From the IMG/VR virus record IMGVR_UViG_3300003885_000033, positions 1-27,296 of that record: a DNA stretch of 27,296 nt, one strand, 5' to 3'. The stretch is from a virus. This document shows, piece by piece, positions 15,104-21,936 of this stretch. Both the position numbers and the translations under genes were made by a program. A model generated the notes under the pieces. It saw only the letters and a list, made by a program, of their open reading frames with translations, had not been told where the DNA came from and made no database searches. Each line of letters starts with the position of its first letter. Within the stretch, counting starts at the first letter, position 1.

Positions 15104-15444
15104 TATGGATTCTCCTGACACATTAATATTATTTCCTTGTTATGTTCCATTCGATTAATCACTGTTGAAATACTATAAATTCGAGTACCCCACAAAACAC
15201 GGTGTTTAGCTGTTATTAATGAGGCTAAAGTATCAAAACGTAATCGAATACGAACATTAACATCAACATTAAATTGTTGAGCTGTAAAATATTCAGTTCC
15301 ATTAAGCGGAACAATTGCAGCTTTTCGGGTTATAAAATCGCTCCATGTAATAATTGGCCCCCCTACAGCATCAATGGAATCCGTTGCAGCTTGAATTATT
15401 ATTGTTTCGCGAAGTCGCGCCGCTAAAGGATTCGATTTGGCCAT
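15103..15444 (-). CDS. Head-closure / head-tail adaptor protein (SPP1 gp16-like)
   Basis: A 113-residue protein with the typical features of the phage head-tail joining family: LRETIIIQAATDSIDAVGGPI at the N-terminus, then ITRKAAIVPLNGTEYFTAQQ and a core VDVNVRIRLRFD. It closes the head after packaging and is placed between connector and gp10-like genes as expected. It overlaps the connector gene by 22 bases and the next gene by one. Confidence 0.88.
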   Translation of the reverse strand: MAKSNPLAARLRETIIIQAATDSIDAVGGPIITWSDFITRKAAIVPLNGTEYFTAQQFNVDVNVRIRLRFDTLASLITAKHRVLWGTRIYSISTVINRMEHNKEIILMCQENP

Positions 15445-15968
15445 AATATACTTTTTGATGCCTTATCAAGATCGGGATCAAGATCGTAGAGTGAGACTAA
15501 TTGAGTCATAATCCCATCCTTAATTCGTTGAGGAACCGCTGACGCGTTACTATAACCAGCTGTCATTCTTATCGTGATAGGATTTGGCCTCGATGCTAAA
15601 GAAGGCCAGCCACCTATAGATCTAACTCTACCGCCTTCAGTTATAATATCCGCGTAATAATCAACATCAACGACTAAAGTAAGTTGAACAGATGGTGAAC
15701 TAGTATCGTAATACTTTACAGAATCAATCGACTGTAAAGGCCAAGTAGCAAGACCGAATTGTGTCGATGGCCATCTATCTAGATTAAGATCGATTACAGT
15801 CGGCATAATGTAAATACCACAATAATTTTCTGTAAATTCACGCGCTGACTTTATAAGACCAGAAATTCTATCGTCCTCATCATCATGTAAAATACTTAAC
15901 TTCCCTTTAGCTTCAGCGATAGTTACAGGCTCAGCTTTTGGCTCAGTTATGATCGTAAATGTTCCCAT
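15423..15968 (-). CDS. Head-tail connector (HK97 gp6-like)
   Basis: A 181-residue protein of the gp6/phiE125 gp8 family. EPVTIAEAKGKLSI, DDEDDRISGLIKSAREFTENYCG and the following strand with IDLNLDRWPS are characteristic, as are PLQSIDSVKYYD in the middle and PNPITIRMTAGYSNASAVPQ near the end. It forms the ring under the portal. It would normally follow the capsid gene closely, but here more than 4 kb of other genes lie between. Its start overlaps the end of the sugar-modification cassette by 22 bases, so the cassette is co-translated with the neck. Confidence 0.88.
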   Translation of the reverse strand: MGTFTIITEPKAEPVTIAEAKGKLSILHDDEDDRISGLIKSAREFTENYCGIYIMPTVIDLNLDRWPSTQFGLATWPLQSIDSVKYYDTSSPSVQLTLVVDVDYYADIITEGGRVRSIGGWPSLASRPNPITIRMTAGYSNASAVPQRIKDGIMTQLVSLYDLDPDLDKASKSILWPNRIL

Positions 15969-16567
15969 ACATCACCGTTTTTTATTTCGTTATAATTCCA
16001 ATTCGCATAGGGTAACAATTCAAGCCAATTTTCATTTAGCAAGATACTATTTGAACCCTTACAATTTATTTTTAAACCAGATAATGCTGCCTGTATTAAA
16101 GCAGTTGTATTATAACCAGTAGCACGATTACATTTATCAATGTCATTCTGCAATGTGCTTTCATATTTTTGATTTGCTGGATGTAGCCTGATAATATCTG
16201 CTTGTTCTTTAATACCGTTATAATCGGCAAGAAATAAAGAACTATTTCCTTTTGGCTCATTTATTCTTAATTTCTTACGACCTATTCCAATCTTATAATT
16301 ACGTCCGCCGATTGTATTCATCCAGCCAATGGACACGTGATCATTAAAAGATAAGTAATAATTTCTATCTAATAAAATAACCCGGCCATGATTAAGCCAT
16401 TGTGATTTAGCATAATTCGGGCCAAGTACAACATGAACATCAGCCTCTTGTGTAACTGATGATGTTATTTCTGATTTTAGATTATGTTTTAAGAAACCTT
16501 GTTTAAATAACTTGGCTTGTTCGATTTGATGCGCGTAATTAAAGTTTGTGTGAATGGCAATAGCCAA
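15947..16567 (-). CDS. Glycosyltransferase-like protein (GT-B type suspected)
   Basis: A 206-residue protein, last of the cassette. It begins at a TTG with GAGG ten bases upstream; no ATG occurs before the conserved-looking IHTNFNYAHQIEQAKLFKQG. Features are DVHVVLGPNYAKSQWL, RVILLDRNYY, VSIGWMNTIGG, and, near residue 153, GYNTTALIQAALSGLKINC. The last resembles the sugar-nucleotide-binding G-x-TTAL-x-EA element of GT-B enzymes and of capsule or teichoic-acid glycosyl/glycerophosphotransferases. It overlaps the upstream glycosyltransferase by 79 bases. Enzyme class is a moderate inference; the donor is unknown. Confidence 0.55.
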   Translation of the reverse strand: MAIAIHTNFNYAHQIEQAKLFKQGFLKHNLKSEITSSVTQEADVHVVLGPNYAKSQWLNHGRVILLDRNYYLSFNDHVSIGWMNTIGGRNYKIGIGRKKLRINEPKGNSSLFLADYNGIKEQADIIRLHPANQKYESTLQNDIDKCNRATGYNTTALIQAALSGLKINCKGSNSILLNENWLELLPYANWNYNEIKNGDVWEHLRS

Positions 16568-17145
16568 TTATCGTTAACCTCGTGTGGATCTGGTTTCCCA
16601 TGAAAACAAATTACTTTTAAATCTTTTGGTAAATTATTTTTACAATGATATTTATATGAACCTATTCCCGGAATTTTTACCCAGTTATCTTTTAAAAGTT
16701 CTGTTAAATATTCCTGATCACCCCATAGCCGTTCACGATCATTAACATAGTCAAAATGATCGTAAGGTTTTGACCAATTACCCGGCCAGCACATAACAGA
16801 TGATTGTATTCCGCCATGACCTGATTCCGCCCAATTAGCAGGAGCTGAAAACGTATTAGTAAAATTGACTAAATAATCAAGATTCCCAGTTATAACAACG
16901 TCGAGATCAAAATATATTGTTGGCCCTATTGCGATACGTGGAGCAAACAATCCTATCTTTTGCCACCATCCATTATAAGGGACAAAAGGTAAAACAGTTT
17001 GAATGCCTTCTAATTTTTCAGTCGTTATACATTTAAAGGTATGCGGAATAGTTAAATTCTTTTTAACCATTTCCTTTAATGCGTAAACGTATGAAATATC
17101 GTATTTATCACCCCAATAGACACAAAGGATTGTTAAGTCACTCAT
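16489..17145 (-). CDS. Glycosyltransferase, GT-A fold
   Basis: A 218-residue protein. LTILCVYWGDKYDISYVYALKEM starts a nucleotide-sugar-binding Rossmann-like half, and TIYFDLDVVITGNLD (residues 76-90) carries the metal-binding DxD (Asp80, Asp82) in the usual context of family 8-like transferases. ANWAESGHGGIQSSVM and RLWGDQEYLTELL, then ICFHGKPDPHEV (the conserved His near the C-terminus), complete the pattern. The last 25 residues overlap the next gene and look unconserved. It overlaps the upstream methyltransferase by four bases, consistent with one translation unit. Confidence 0.8.
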   Translation of the reverse strand: MSDLTILCVYWGDKYDISYVYALKEMVKKNLTIPHTFKCITTEKLEGIQTVLPFVPYNGWWQKIGLFAPRIAIGPTIYFDLDVVITGNLDYLVNFTNTFSAPANWAESGHGGIQSSVMCWPGNWSKPYDHFDYVNDRERLWGDQEYLTELLKDNWVKIPGIGSYKYHCKNNLPKDLKVICFHGKPDPHEVNDNWLLPFTQTLITRIKSNKPSYLNKVS

Positions 17146-17681
17146 CGAGGTCTAATTATATTGTGATATATATTTTTCATATCTGGCATTTTAAAATCAT
17201 AGTGATCAACTTTTAAAAGCCTGACACATAAATTTCGATTCGGCTGTTCTCTACCTATGCCCATGTATTCTATTTCATATCCATTTTCTGAAAACTGATA
17301 AAAAAATTCCTCCATGGGATAGTGAGTACCATGCCACCACCAATCACCTTGTAATGGTGTTAAGCTGGCAATAATTCCGCCTATATCTGTAAGATTATGA
17401 ATATTTTTCCATACTGCTTTTTGATCACTAACATGTTCAGTTGTCCCGATATTCGTAACCATGTCAAACGGATCTAAATCTATAGTCTTTCTTAAGTCTA
17501 AATTTAATGCGCCGTCCTCACCATTCCAATCGATTGATGTATGATCCATTCCTAAACTTTCAAAATAATCCTTATAAACACCGTTTGAATTTTTCTTATT
17601 TCCTAATTCAAGCATTCGATTTCCGACTAAAGGCCAGATAATTACCTGTTCATCTTCGGGCACTGGATTTATAATTTTCAT
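17142..17681 (-). CDS. SAM-dependent methyltransferase
   Basis: A 179-residue class I methyltransferase. MLELGNKKN (23-31) is the SAM-binding motif I, Asp51 in TSIDWNGEDG ends the second strand, and PFDMVTNIGTTEHV (71-84) matches motif IV with the following helix. GGIIASLTPLQGDWWWHG follows as the fifth strand and a substrate-side loop. The pattern of a short enzyme lacking a large extra domain fits small-molecule, sugar or protein side-chain methylation rather than DNA methylation: there is no NPPY/DPPY motif. It overlaps both neighbours by four bases (ATGA). Confidence 0.8.
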   Translation of the reverse strand: MKIINPVPEDEQVIIWPLVGNRMLELGNKKNSNGVYKDYFESLGMDHTSIDWNGEDGALNLDLRKTIDLDPFDMVTNIGTTEHVSDQKAVWKNIHNLTDIGGIIASLTPLQGDWWWHGTHYPMEEFFYQFSENGYEIEYMGIGREQPNRNLCVRLLKVDHYDFKMPDMKNIYHNIIRPR

Positions 17682-18172
17682 AACTCAGCCATTATTAAAA
17701 CATCCTTTTTTTTGTTCAAAACAATCATGTCAACAATATTCAATTTGTAATCCATCCAATCAAACCGCTGAGTAATTAATAAATATTTTGAGTTACTTTT
17801 CTTTAGGTTTTCAAAAGCAATATTATGCTCTATCAAAGGGAAATGATTTAACACCCATAAACACATTAACAAATCTGATTTAGGTGGTACTGTTGTTAAT
17901 AAATTAAAACTATTAACGCTCTTATGCCTAGGCACTAAATCATAAGCTTTGTATTTAACATCAATACCGAATTTAATTTTACTTATCCAATTTAGATCCC
18001 CTGCTCCGATATCAGAAATTGTTTTTATTTTTAAATCTTCGATTATTTTAGGTATCCATAATCGCTGTTTTGAAGTTGTTGATAATTTAGATCCATGACC
18101 GCATTTAGTTTCCGGTAGGCCACTTAACCAACCAGTTTTATATTTTTCAACATTTGTAATTATATTAGTCAT
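17678..18172 (-). CDS. Second SAM-dependent methyltransferase
   Basis: A 164-residue class I methyltransferase. ISDIGAGDLNWI (52-63) is motif I with an unusual Asp-Leu-Asn-Trp continuation, Asp78 in YKAYDLVPRH ends strand two, and SDLLMCLWVLNHFP (99-112) is motif IV. It lacks the full C-terminal strands of larger enzymes, so it is compact or slightly truncated. It has no DNA-methylase catalytic motif. It is unlike the neighbouring methyltransferase in sequence, so the two are not a recent duplication. Four-base overlaps on both sides tie it to the cassette. Confidence 0.75.
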   Translation of the reverse strand: MTNIITNVEKYKTGWLSGLPETKCGHGSKLSTTSKQRLWIPKIIEDLKIKTISDIGAGDLNWISKIKFGIDVKYKAYDLVPRHKSVNSFNLLTTVPPKSDLLMCLWVLNHFPLIEHNIAFENLKKSNSKYLLITQRFDWMDYKLNIVDMIVLNKKKDVLIMAEL

Positions 18173-18657
18173 AAATAACTATTGTAAATTTTTACCGCTT
18201 CAAAATCTGGATGTTCATAAAACCACGGCTGAGTAGCCAAGCTAGTAAAGTGTAATAATTTCATTCCGGGAATAACTTTATCTTTAACATTCCATGATAA
18301 AGGAATTGTTTTTGATTTAGGTATTAAATGTTCACTGTGTTTATCACGGCATAAATGACTAGTTCCAATTACAGATACTTCAGTACTACCATCCTCCATA
18401 CATACAAAACGACCTTTTTCATAATACGACCATAATTCGGCAATATCACCTAGAATAATCATGTCGCAATCTAAATAAATTCCGTGGCTGATTTCATATC
18501 TAACGTTTGTAAATCCAGTACAACCGGCTTCAATTTTTGGGTAAAGATATTTGATTTCAGTAGGCGTATTTGTGTTTTGAATTATCGAACGCTCAGTTAA
18601 TCCTTGTGTGATTCTGAAGCGTTCAGAAATTCCGATAAAGATTGGTATGGGTAACAT
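18169..18657 (-). CDS. Glycosyltransferase, GT8-like
   Basis: A 162-residue protein starting LPIPIFIGI, the first strand of GT8-like phage transferases. YLDCDMIILGDIAELW (61-76) carries the DxD metal site (Asp63, Asp65). VCMEDGSTEVSV and, near the end, PGMKLLHFTSLATQPW supply the conserved His that contacts the nucleotide. The substrate-binding region between strands appears shorter than in bacterial GT8 enzymes. It overlaps the DUF115-like gene by 61 bases with no clear ribosome-binding site, so expression probably depends on upstream translation. Confidence 0.8.
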   Translation of the reverse strand: MLPIPIFIGISERFRITQGLTERSIIQNTNTPTEIKYLYPKIEAGCTGFTNVRYEISHGIYLDCDMIILGDIAELWSYYEKGRFVCMEDGSTEVSVIGTSHLCRDKHSEHLIPKSKTIPLSWNVKDKVIPGMKLLHFTSLATQPWFYEHPDFEAVKIYNSYL

Positions 18658-19262
18658 TTTAATGCGCTATTTTTTGTGCAGTTTATAATTTCAATTCCAT
18701 AATCTTCAGGCTTAATTGTTTCAACTTCTTTAATTAAACCCGTCATTTCGCCATCTGATCCTGTTCGTGGCCAGTGTTGCAATTTATTAGGATACTCACC
18801 GAAATAATGCCTATTTCCAGCATATTGACTATCATTTACCTTTCCGGGATACCGCATATCCCAACCTATTAAGGCCATTTTCTTTACGCCATAATGTAAA
18901 GCTAAATTTAAAATTTGTGGGCCTGATCCATGATGTGCGTGGATATAATTCTTATCAGTACTTAATCCCGGCTCCCATATTTCCTCTATGTAATTAATAC
19001 TGTATTTTCTTGCGCTTTCAATCCTTGGAGTCCATTTATGACATTTATATTTTTTTATATCAGACCAGTAATAATCCCAAAAATCAAAATTACACGCTAA
19101 CATAACATCAACATCAAATTGATAAGCTCTGTTAACTCCAAATGTTTTATATTTTTTTACTAAGTTAACTTGTTCTATCGTTAATGAGGGGCCTGTACCG
19201 ATGATAACGCCAATTCGATCCTCATTTTTGGAAAACAATTTAAATTTGTCTTTCTTGAACAA
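18597..19262 (-). CDS. DUF115/MptE-like protein, paralogue 2
   Basis: A 221-residue protein. The frame opens just after a stop, and the first usable starts are TTG codons at 19262 and 19238, with no ATG before the domain. RIGVIIGTGPSL (16-27) is the nucleotide-binding opening of the DUF115 / MptE-like family, FGVNRAYQ and VDVMLACNFDFWDYY follow, and HHGSGPQILNLALHYG with MALIGWDMRYPG form the second conserved block. It ends EIINCTKNSALKCYP, which closely matches the end of the preceding domain, so the two are tandem paralogues. The family is found beside glycan and flagellin glycosylation genes in bacteria. It overlaps the preceding frame by 82 bases. Confidence 0.75.
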   Translation of the reverse strand: MFKKDKFKLFSKNEDRIGVIIGTGPSLTIEQVNLVKKYKTFGVNRAYQFDVDVMLACNFDFWDYYWSDIKKYKCHKWTPRIESARKYSINYIEEIWEPGLSTDKNYIHAHHGSGPQILNLALHYGVKKMALIGWDMRYPGKVNDSQYAGNRHYFGEYPNKLQHWPRTGSDGEMTGLIKEVETIKPEDYGIEIINCTKNSALKCYPYQSLSEFLNASESHKD

Positions 19263-19774
19263 TTAATTATCTCAATATCTTTTGTTATCGTTTTAAAGGA
19301 TTCTATAAATTTATTAAAAGGTGAACATACATCTAATTCCTTTGGATGTTTTCCGAAATAGTGATCGCCAAACATATCAAAACCTAATAACAAAATCGTT
19401 TTAGCTCCTAATAAATAAGCTAAATTAACAGCTTGAAATCCTGAATTACCACCACCCGGAATTCCATAATGGATCATTTTTTCACCCAGATCAGGCGATT
19501 GCTTCGAATTTACCCGAACAATTTCATATTCTTTATTAGGGTTTCTACTTTCATTATTAAGATCGTTAATAGTATAAGATATACCAGAAAAACTAGCCCT
19601 GACATTGTTATAATGTAAATCCCACCACTGAGAATCACACGCGTAATGATAAGGAGCATTAAGTGCTAATTCCCACGCATCATTTACTGTGATAACTTGC
19701 GTCTTTTCAATTGCGATTTTGACATCTTCTTTTTTGATACTTTGACCGGTTGCGATAACTGTGTAGATTGGCTG
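19181..19774 (-). CDS. DUF115/MptE-like domain without its own start, made by frameshift
   Basis: An uninterrupted frame of 197 codons encodes a complete DUF115-like domain: PIYTVIATGQSI, QVITVNDAWELALNAPYHYAC, then SQWWDLHY, GGGNSGFQAVNLAYLLGAK, ILLLGFDMFGDHYFG, and the ending EIINCSRKTNLNCFP. It aligns with the next gene over its whole length. No ATG, GTG or TTG occurs in this frame between the upstream stop (19793) and an ATG at 19477, in the middle of the domain. The natural route is a -1 shift from the gene starting at 19956, at the A9 tract, giving a fusion of about 258 residues. A sequence error in the homopolymer would give the same picture. Starting at 19477 would remove the nucleotide-binding half. 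Confidence 0.75.
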   Translation of the reverse strand, partial: QPIYTVIATGQSIKKEDVKIAIEKTQVITVNDAWELALNAPYHYACDSQWWDLHYNNVRASFSGISYTINDLNNESRNPNKEYEIVRVNSKQSPDLGEKMIHYGIPGGGNSGFQAVNLAYLLGAKTILLLGFDMFGDHYFGKHPKELDVCSPFNKFIESFKTITKDIEIINCSRKTNLNCFPKMRIELALSSVQAPH

Positions 19775-19956
19775 TTTTTTTTTGGCTCGTATTTAATATC
19801 TACTTTAGTCTCGTAGTCGATCATTCTCTCAGCAGCTCCGCATTCGTCAACCAGATGATTTAAAAAAGAAATTGGATAATGTTTATCACTAATAATATCA
19901 CCACGAGAAAAATCACCATAAGGTGTTATAGGATTCGCTATAATTTTAATTTTCAT
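19684..19956 (-). CDS. Small protein upstream of the DUF115 domain (zero-frame product)
   Basis: A 90-residue frame beginning MKIKIIANPITPYGDFSRGD. Small proteins of this look, with a beta-rich start and 'YGDF..GDII', commonly follow capsid genes in siphophages; I cannot name the family. Residues 1-60 look like a real domain. Residues 61-90 are a Ser/Lys/Gln-rich tail read from DNA that in the -1 frame encodes the start of the DUF115 domain, so the tail is probably only the non-shifted end. An upstream in-frame start at 20031 would overlap the capsid gene and is less likely. The ATG at 19956 has no direct ribosome-binding site (see 19946-19989). Confidence 0.65.
   Translation of the reverse strand: MKIKIIANPITPYGDFSRGDIISDKHYPISFLNHLVDECGAAERMIDYETKVDIKYEPKKNSQSTQLSQPVKVSKKKMSKSQLKRRKLSQ
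19774..19783 (-). other. A9 slippery tract, probable -1 frameshift or RNA-polymerase slippage site
   Basis: The minus strand reads CCA AAA AAA AAC in the zero frame of the gene starting at 19956. It contains A AAA AAA (19783-19777) and A AAA AAC (19780-19774), both in the X XXY YYZ register, so a -1 shift enters the DUF115 frame. Nine As are also enough for transcriptional slippage; adding one A has the same effect. Confidence 0.65.
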
Positions 19957-19989
19957 AAATAAATGAGCCGTCCATGGCTCGGACTCCTT
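19946..19989 (-). promoter_or_regulatory. SD, start codon in a hairpin loop, and nine-codon ORF after the capsid gene
   Basis: The capsid stop overlaps AAGGAG (19984-19989). Eight bases later an ATG (19973-19975) opens a nine-codon frame, MDGSFIYEN, that stops at 19946-19948, eight bases past the ATG of the next gene. That first ATG lies in the loop of a perfect 5-bp hairpin, GAGCC (19976-19980) with GGCTC (19965-19969). Either the mini-ORF delivers ribosomes to the 19956 start by reinitiation, or the folded hairpin brings AAGGAG within about 11 bases of that start. Confidence 0.55.
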
Positions 19990-21187
19990 AAAAACTAGCA
20001 GTAATAAAAGATTCAGTTCTAAAAACAACAAGGGCGATCCGTTCTTCAGCTCGGATAGTTACCATGTTCTTTTCAAAGTTAGTTGAGTTTTCATAACTAA
20101 TTTCAACAGCTGCCGCGTTCCGATCTTTGATTTCTGAACTCATAGCGAAAGCACCAACTAGAACAGTCGCGGCTGGCATTGCATTTGTTACGATAACAGG
20201 AATACCCCACAAAGTAGGCTGACTAAAAGCGCGAGGATTTCCTACAACATAACGAATGTCAGTCGCGGAACTTCCAACTTTAAGAACATCAATTTCATAC
20301 CAGTCTTGAGGATTCATTAAAACAGCATCAGGTGTATAATTTGCGATCTGTGCTTGCTTAATCATTTCCCGAACGATATCAAGTTTATTAGTCAGATTAG
20401 GAGATTGTACTGTGTAAGCTGTTGCTTGAGTATTTATCCCATTTAATTGACCGTTTGCACCTGTACCAGAAATCAATTGATTTTCTTCATACAACTTTAA
20501 ACCATACATCAAACGACCATTAATAAAGCTTTGTAACTGAACAGAATCTTCAATAACTTGCTTTGACGCTGGGATAAAATGCGCTAGTGTTTGTACTGGC
20601 TCAGTTGCTAAAGTAAATGTAATCGCTGATTCAGGTTTAGTCACATTTTCAAAAGCTTCAGGAGAGCCGCCAATTTGAGGCCCGGCATTATTTGTATACG
20701 TATTTTCCCGAACAAACTCAATCAAATTTGAAGTTGTTGAACTAGTAGGAATTAAATCACGCACCATTAATTGACGGTTGACAGTTGTATTAATTCCAGT
20801 AAGACGATCAGCAGCTACTAGCGGCTGATTTTGACCAGTTGCATTAATAATAGCAGCCTTAATATCCATTCGAGCAATCCCAGCACGGCCATCTTGCATT
20901 TGTAAGAATTGATCACACTTAATAAATTGTGTTCCTATATCATCATCATAAGTTTCTTCTTGAATCTTAACGCCATTTTGTTCAATGGCCATCATACGAT
21001 CACCGAATTCATTCAGCTTTTCAGAAATACCGTCGATAGCCGCTTTTGTTTCGAGTGAAACCTTGCCAGCTTCTTTAGCCTCTCCATTGGCTTTTTCGAT
21101 TGAAACATTCAGTTCTTCTTGCTTTGCTAAAAATGCTTTTTCAACCATTTTCAAATCATAAAATTCTTCTTTTTGCTGCATATCCAT
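19988..21187 (-). CDS. Major capsid protein, HK97 gp5 family
   Basis: A 399-residue capsid protein with GGAG eight bases before its ATG. Residues 1-75 form the charged coiled-coil scaffolding (delta) region removed by the prohead protease; the cut is expected near residues 105-112. The mature part has the full HK97 pattern: EFVRENTYTNNA (E-loop), EPVQTLAHFIPASKQV, LYEENQLISGTGANGQLNGI, PDAVLMNPQDW, LWGIPVIVTNAMP and NFEKNMVTIRAEERIALVV at the end. The chemical crosslinking Lys/Asn pair of HK97 itself cannot be confirmed by eye. It is flanked by a terminator-like hairpin upstream and the SD/hairpin element downstream. Confidence 0.95.
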   Translation of the reverse strand: MDMQQKEEFYDLKMVEKAFLAKQEELNVSIEKANGEAKEAGKVSLETKAAIDGISEKLNEFGDRMMAIEQNGVKIQEETYDDDIGTQFIKCDQFLQMQDGRAGIARMDIKAAIINATGQNQPLVAADRLTGINTTVNRQLMVRDLIPTSSTTSNLIEFVRENTYTNNAGPQIGGSPEAFENVTKPESAITFTLATEPVQTLAHFIPASKQVIEDSVQLQSFINGRLMYGLKLYEENQLISGTGANGQLNGINTQATAYTVQSPNLTNKLDIVREMIKQAQIANYTPDAVLMNPQDWYEIDVLKVGSSATDIRYVVGNPRAFSQPTLWGIPVIVTNAMPAATVLVGAFAMSSEIKDRNAAAVEISYENSTNFEKNMVTIRAEERIALVVFRTESFITASF

Positions 21188-21199
21188 TTTATTTACTCC

Positions 21200-21224
21200 A
21201 AAAAAAAACCCGCTTATAGCGAGT
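21200..21224 (-). terminator. Terminator-like hairpin directly before the capsid ribosome-binding site
   Basis: On the minus strand, ACTCGC (21224-21219), loop TATAA and GCGGGT (21213-21208) form a 6-bp stem with one G-U pair, followed by eight or nine Us that run straight into the capsid GGAG at 21199-21196. It has the form of an intrinsic terminator. It could be a partial terminator, or a 5' stabiliser or processing hairpin for capsid mRNA. Confidence 0.55.
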
Positions 21225-21250
21225 CTTAGTAGTTAATATTTAATGAGTTT

Positions 21251-21925
21251 CTAAATTGCGTTTATACGTTGTATTAATAGTGACATTTCACGTTGTTCAT
21301 TTAGAAACATATCTTTTTCATTTTGCTTTTCATTTAGCGCCTTTTTTGCCTCTCGCATAATAACGCTAACGAAATCCCGTGCTGTTGATTTGCTAAATTT
21401 TTCGGCCTCTCGCAAAAAATATTCAGCATCTTTTAAACTTCTAATTTTATCAATATCTTTTTTTACCACCGTAACCCTTGCATCGAGATCAGCTGGAAAA
21501 GTTACAATCGAGGTTTCTATTAAATCAATTTCCTTAATCGTTCGACCACCATCATCCTTTTCTTCAGATCCACCCTTCGGAATTCTAAAGCCGATTGATA
21601 TCCCGTCTATCGCACCGTGCCGCATTGATGCTAGAACATTCATAGCCTCAGTATGCCCCGGTGTAAATTCTCCTTTAACTAATAACCCCTTATCGTCCTC
21701 ACGCATATCAAGCCATTTCCCGATCACTTTTTCTGAGTTATGACCGAATAACATAACAGGAGGACGATCACGATCTTTTAAAGTTTCGCTAAAAGCACCT
21801 TTTAAAATTGTGTCGTTATATGAATCGCTCCCATCAAAAACTGAAGCGTAACCGCTAAATGTACCGGGATTTGTTTGTAATTTAATATTACAATCTGACA
21901 ATGGTAAATCTTTAGTAATAATCAT
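21251..21925 (-). CDS. Prohead maturation protease (HK97 gp4 family, S78)
   Basis: A 224-residue serine protease that removes the capsid N-terminal domain. In-frame TTG (21943) and ATG (21931) codons lie upstream, but AAAGGA sits six bases before the ATG at 21925, so this start is chosen. FSGYASVFDGSDSYNDTILKG (23-43) is the family opening, MLFGHNSEKVIGKW (58-71) has the catalytic His62, and DGISIGFRIP (107-116) has the catalytic Ser110. ETSIVTFPADLDARV follows. The C-terminal 60 residues are a helical tail. The position just upstream of the capsid gene is canonical. Confidence 0.93.
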   Translation of the reverse strand: MIITKDLPLSDCNIKLQTNPGTFSGYASVFDGSDSYNDTILKGAFSETLKDRDRPPVMLFGHNSEKVIGKWLDMREDDKGLLVKGEFTPGHTEAMNVLASMRHGAIDGISIGFRIPKGGSEEKDDGGRTIKEIDLIETSIVTFPADLDARVTVVKKDIDKIRSLKDAEYFLREAEKFSKSTARDFVSVIMREAKKALNEKQNEKDMFLNEQREMSLLIQRINAI

Positions 21926-21936
21926 TTTCATTCCTT

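Noticed and set aside
19957-20031. Longer N-terminus for the gene starting at 19956
   Set aside because: The extra leucine-rich residues are read from inside the capsid gene's 3' end and do not look like a real N-terminus.
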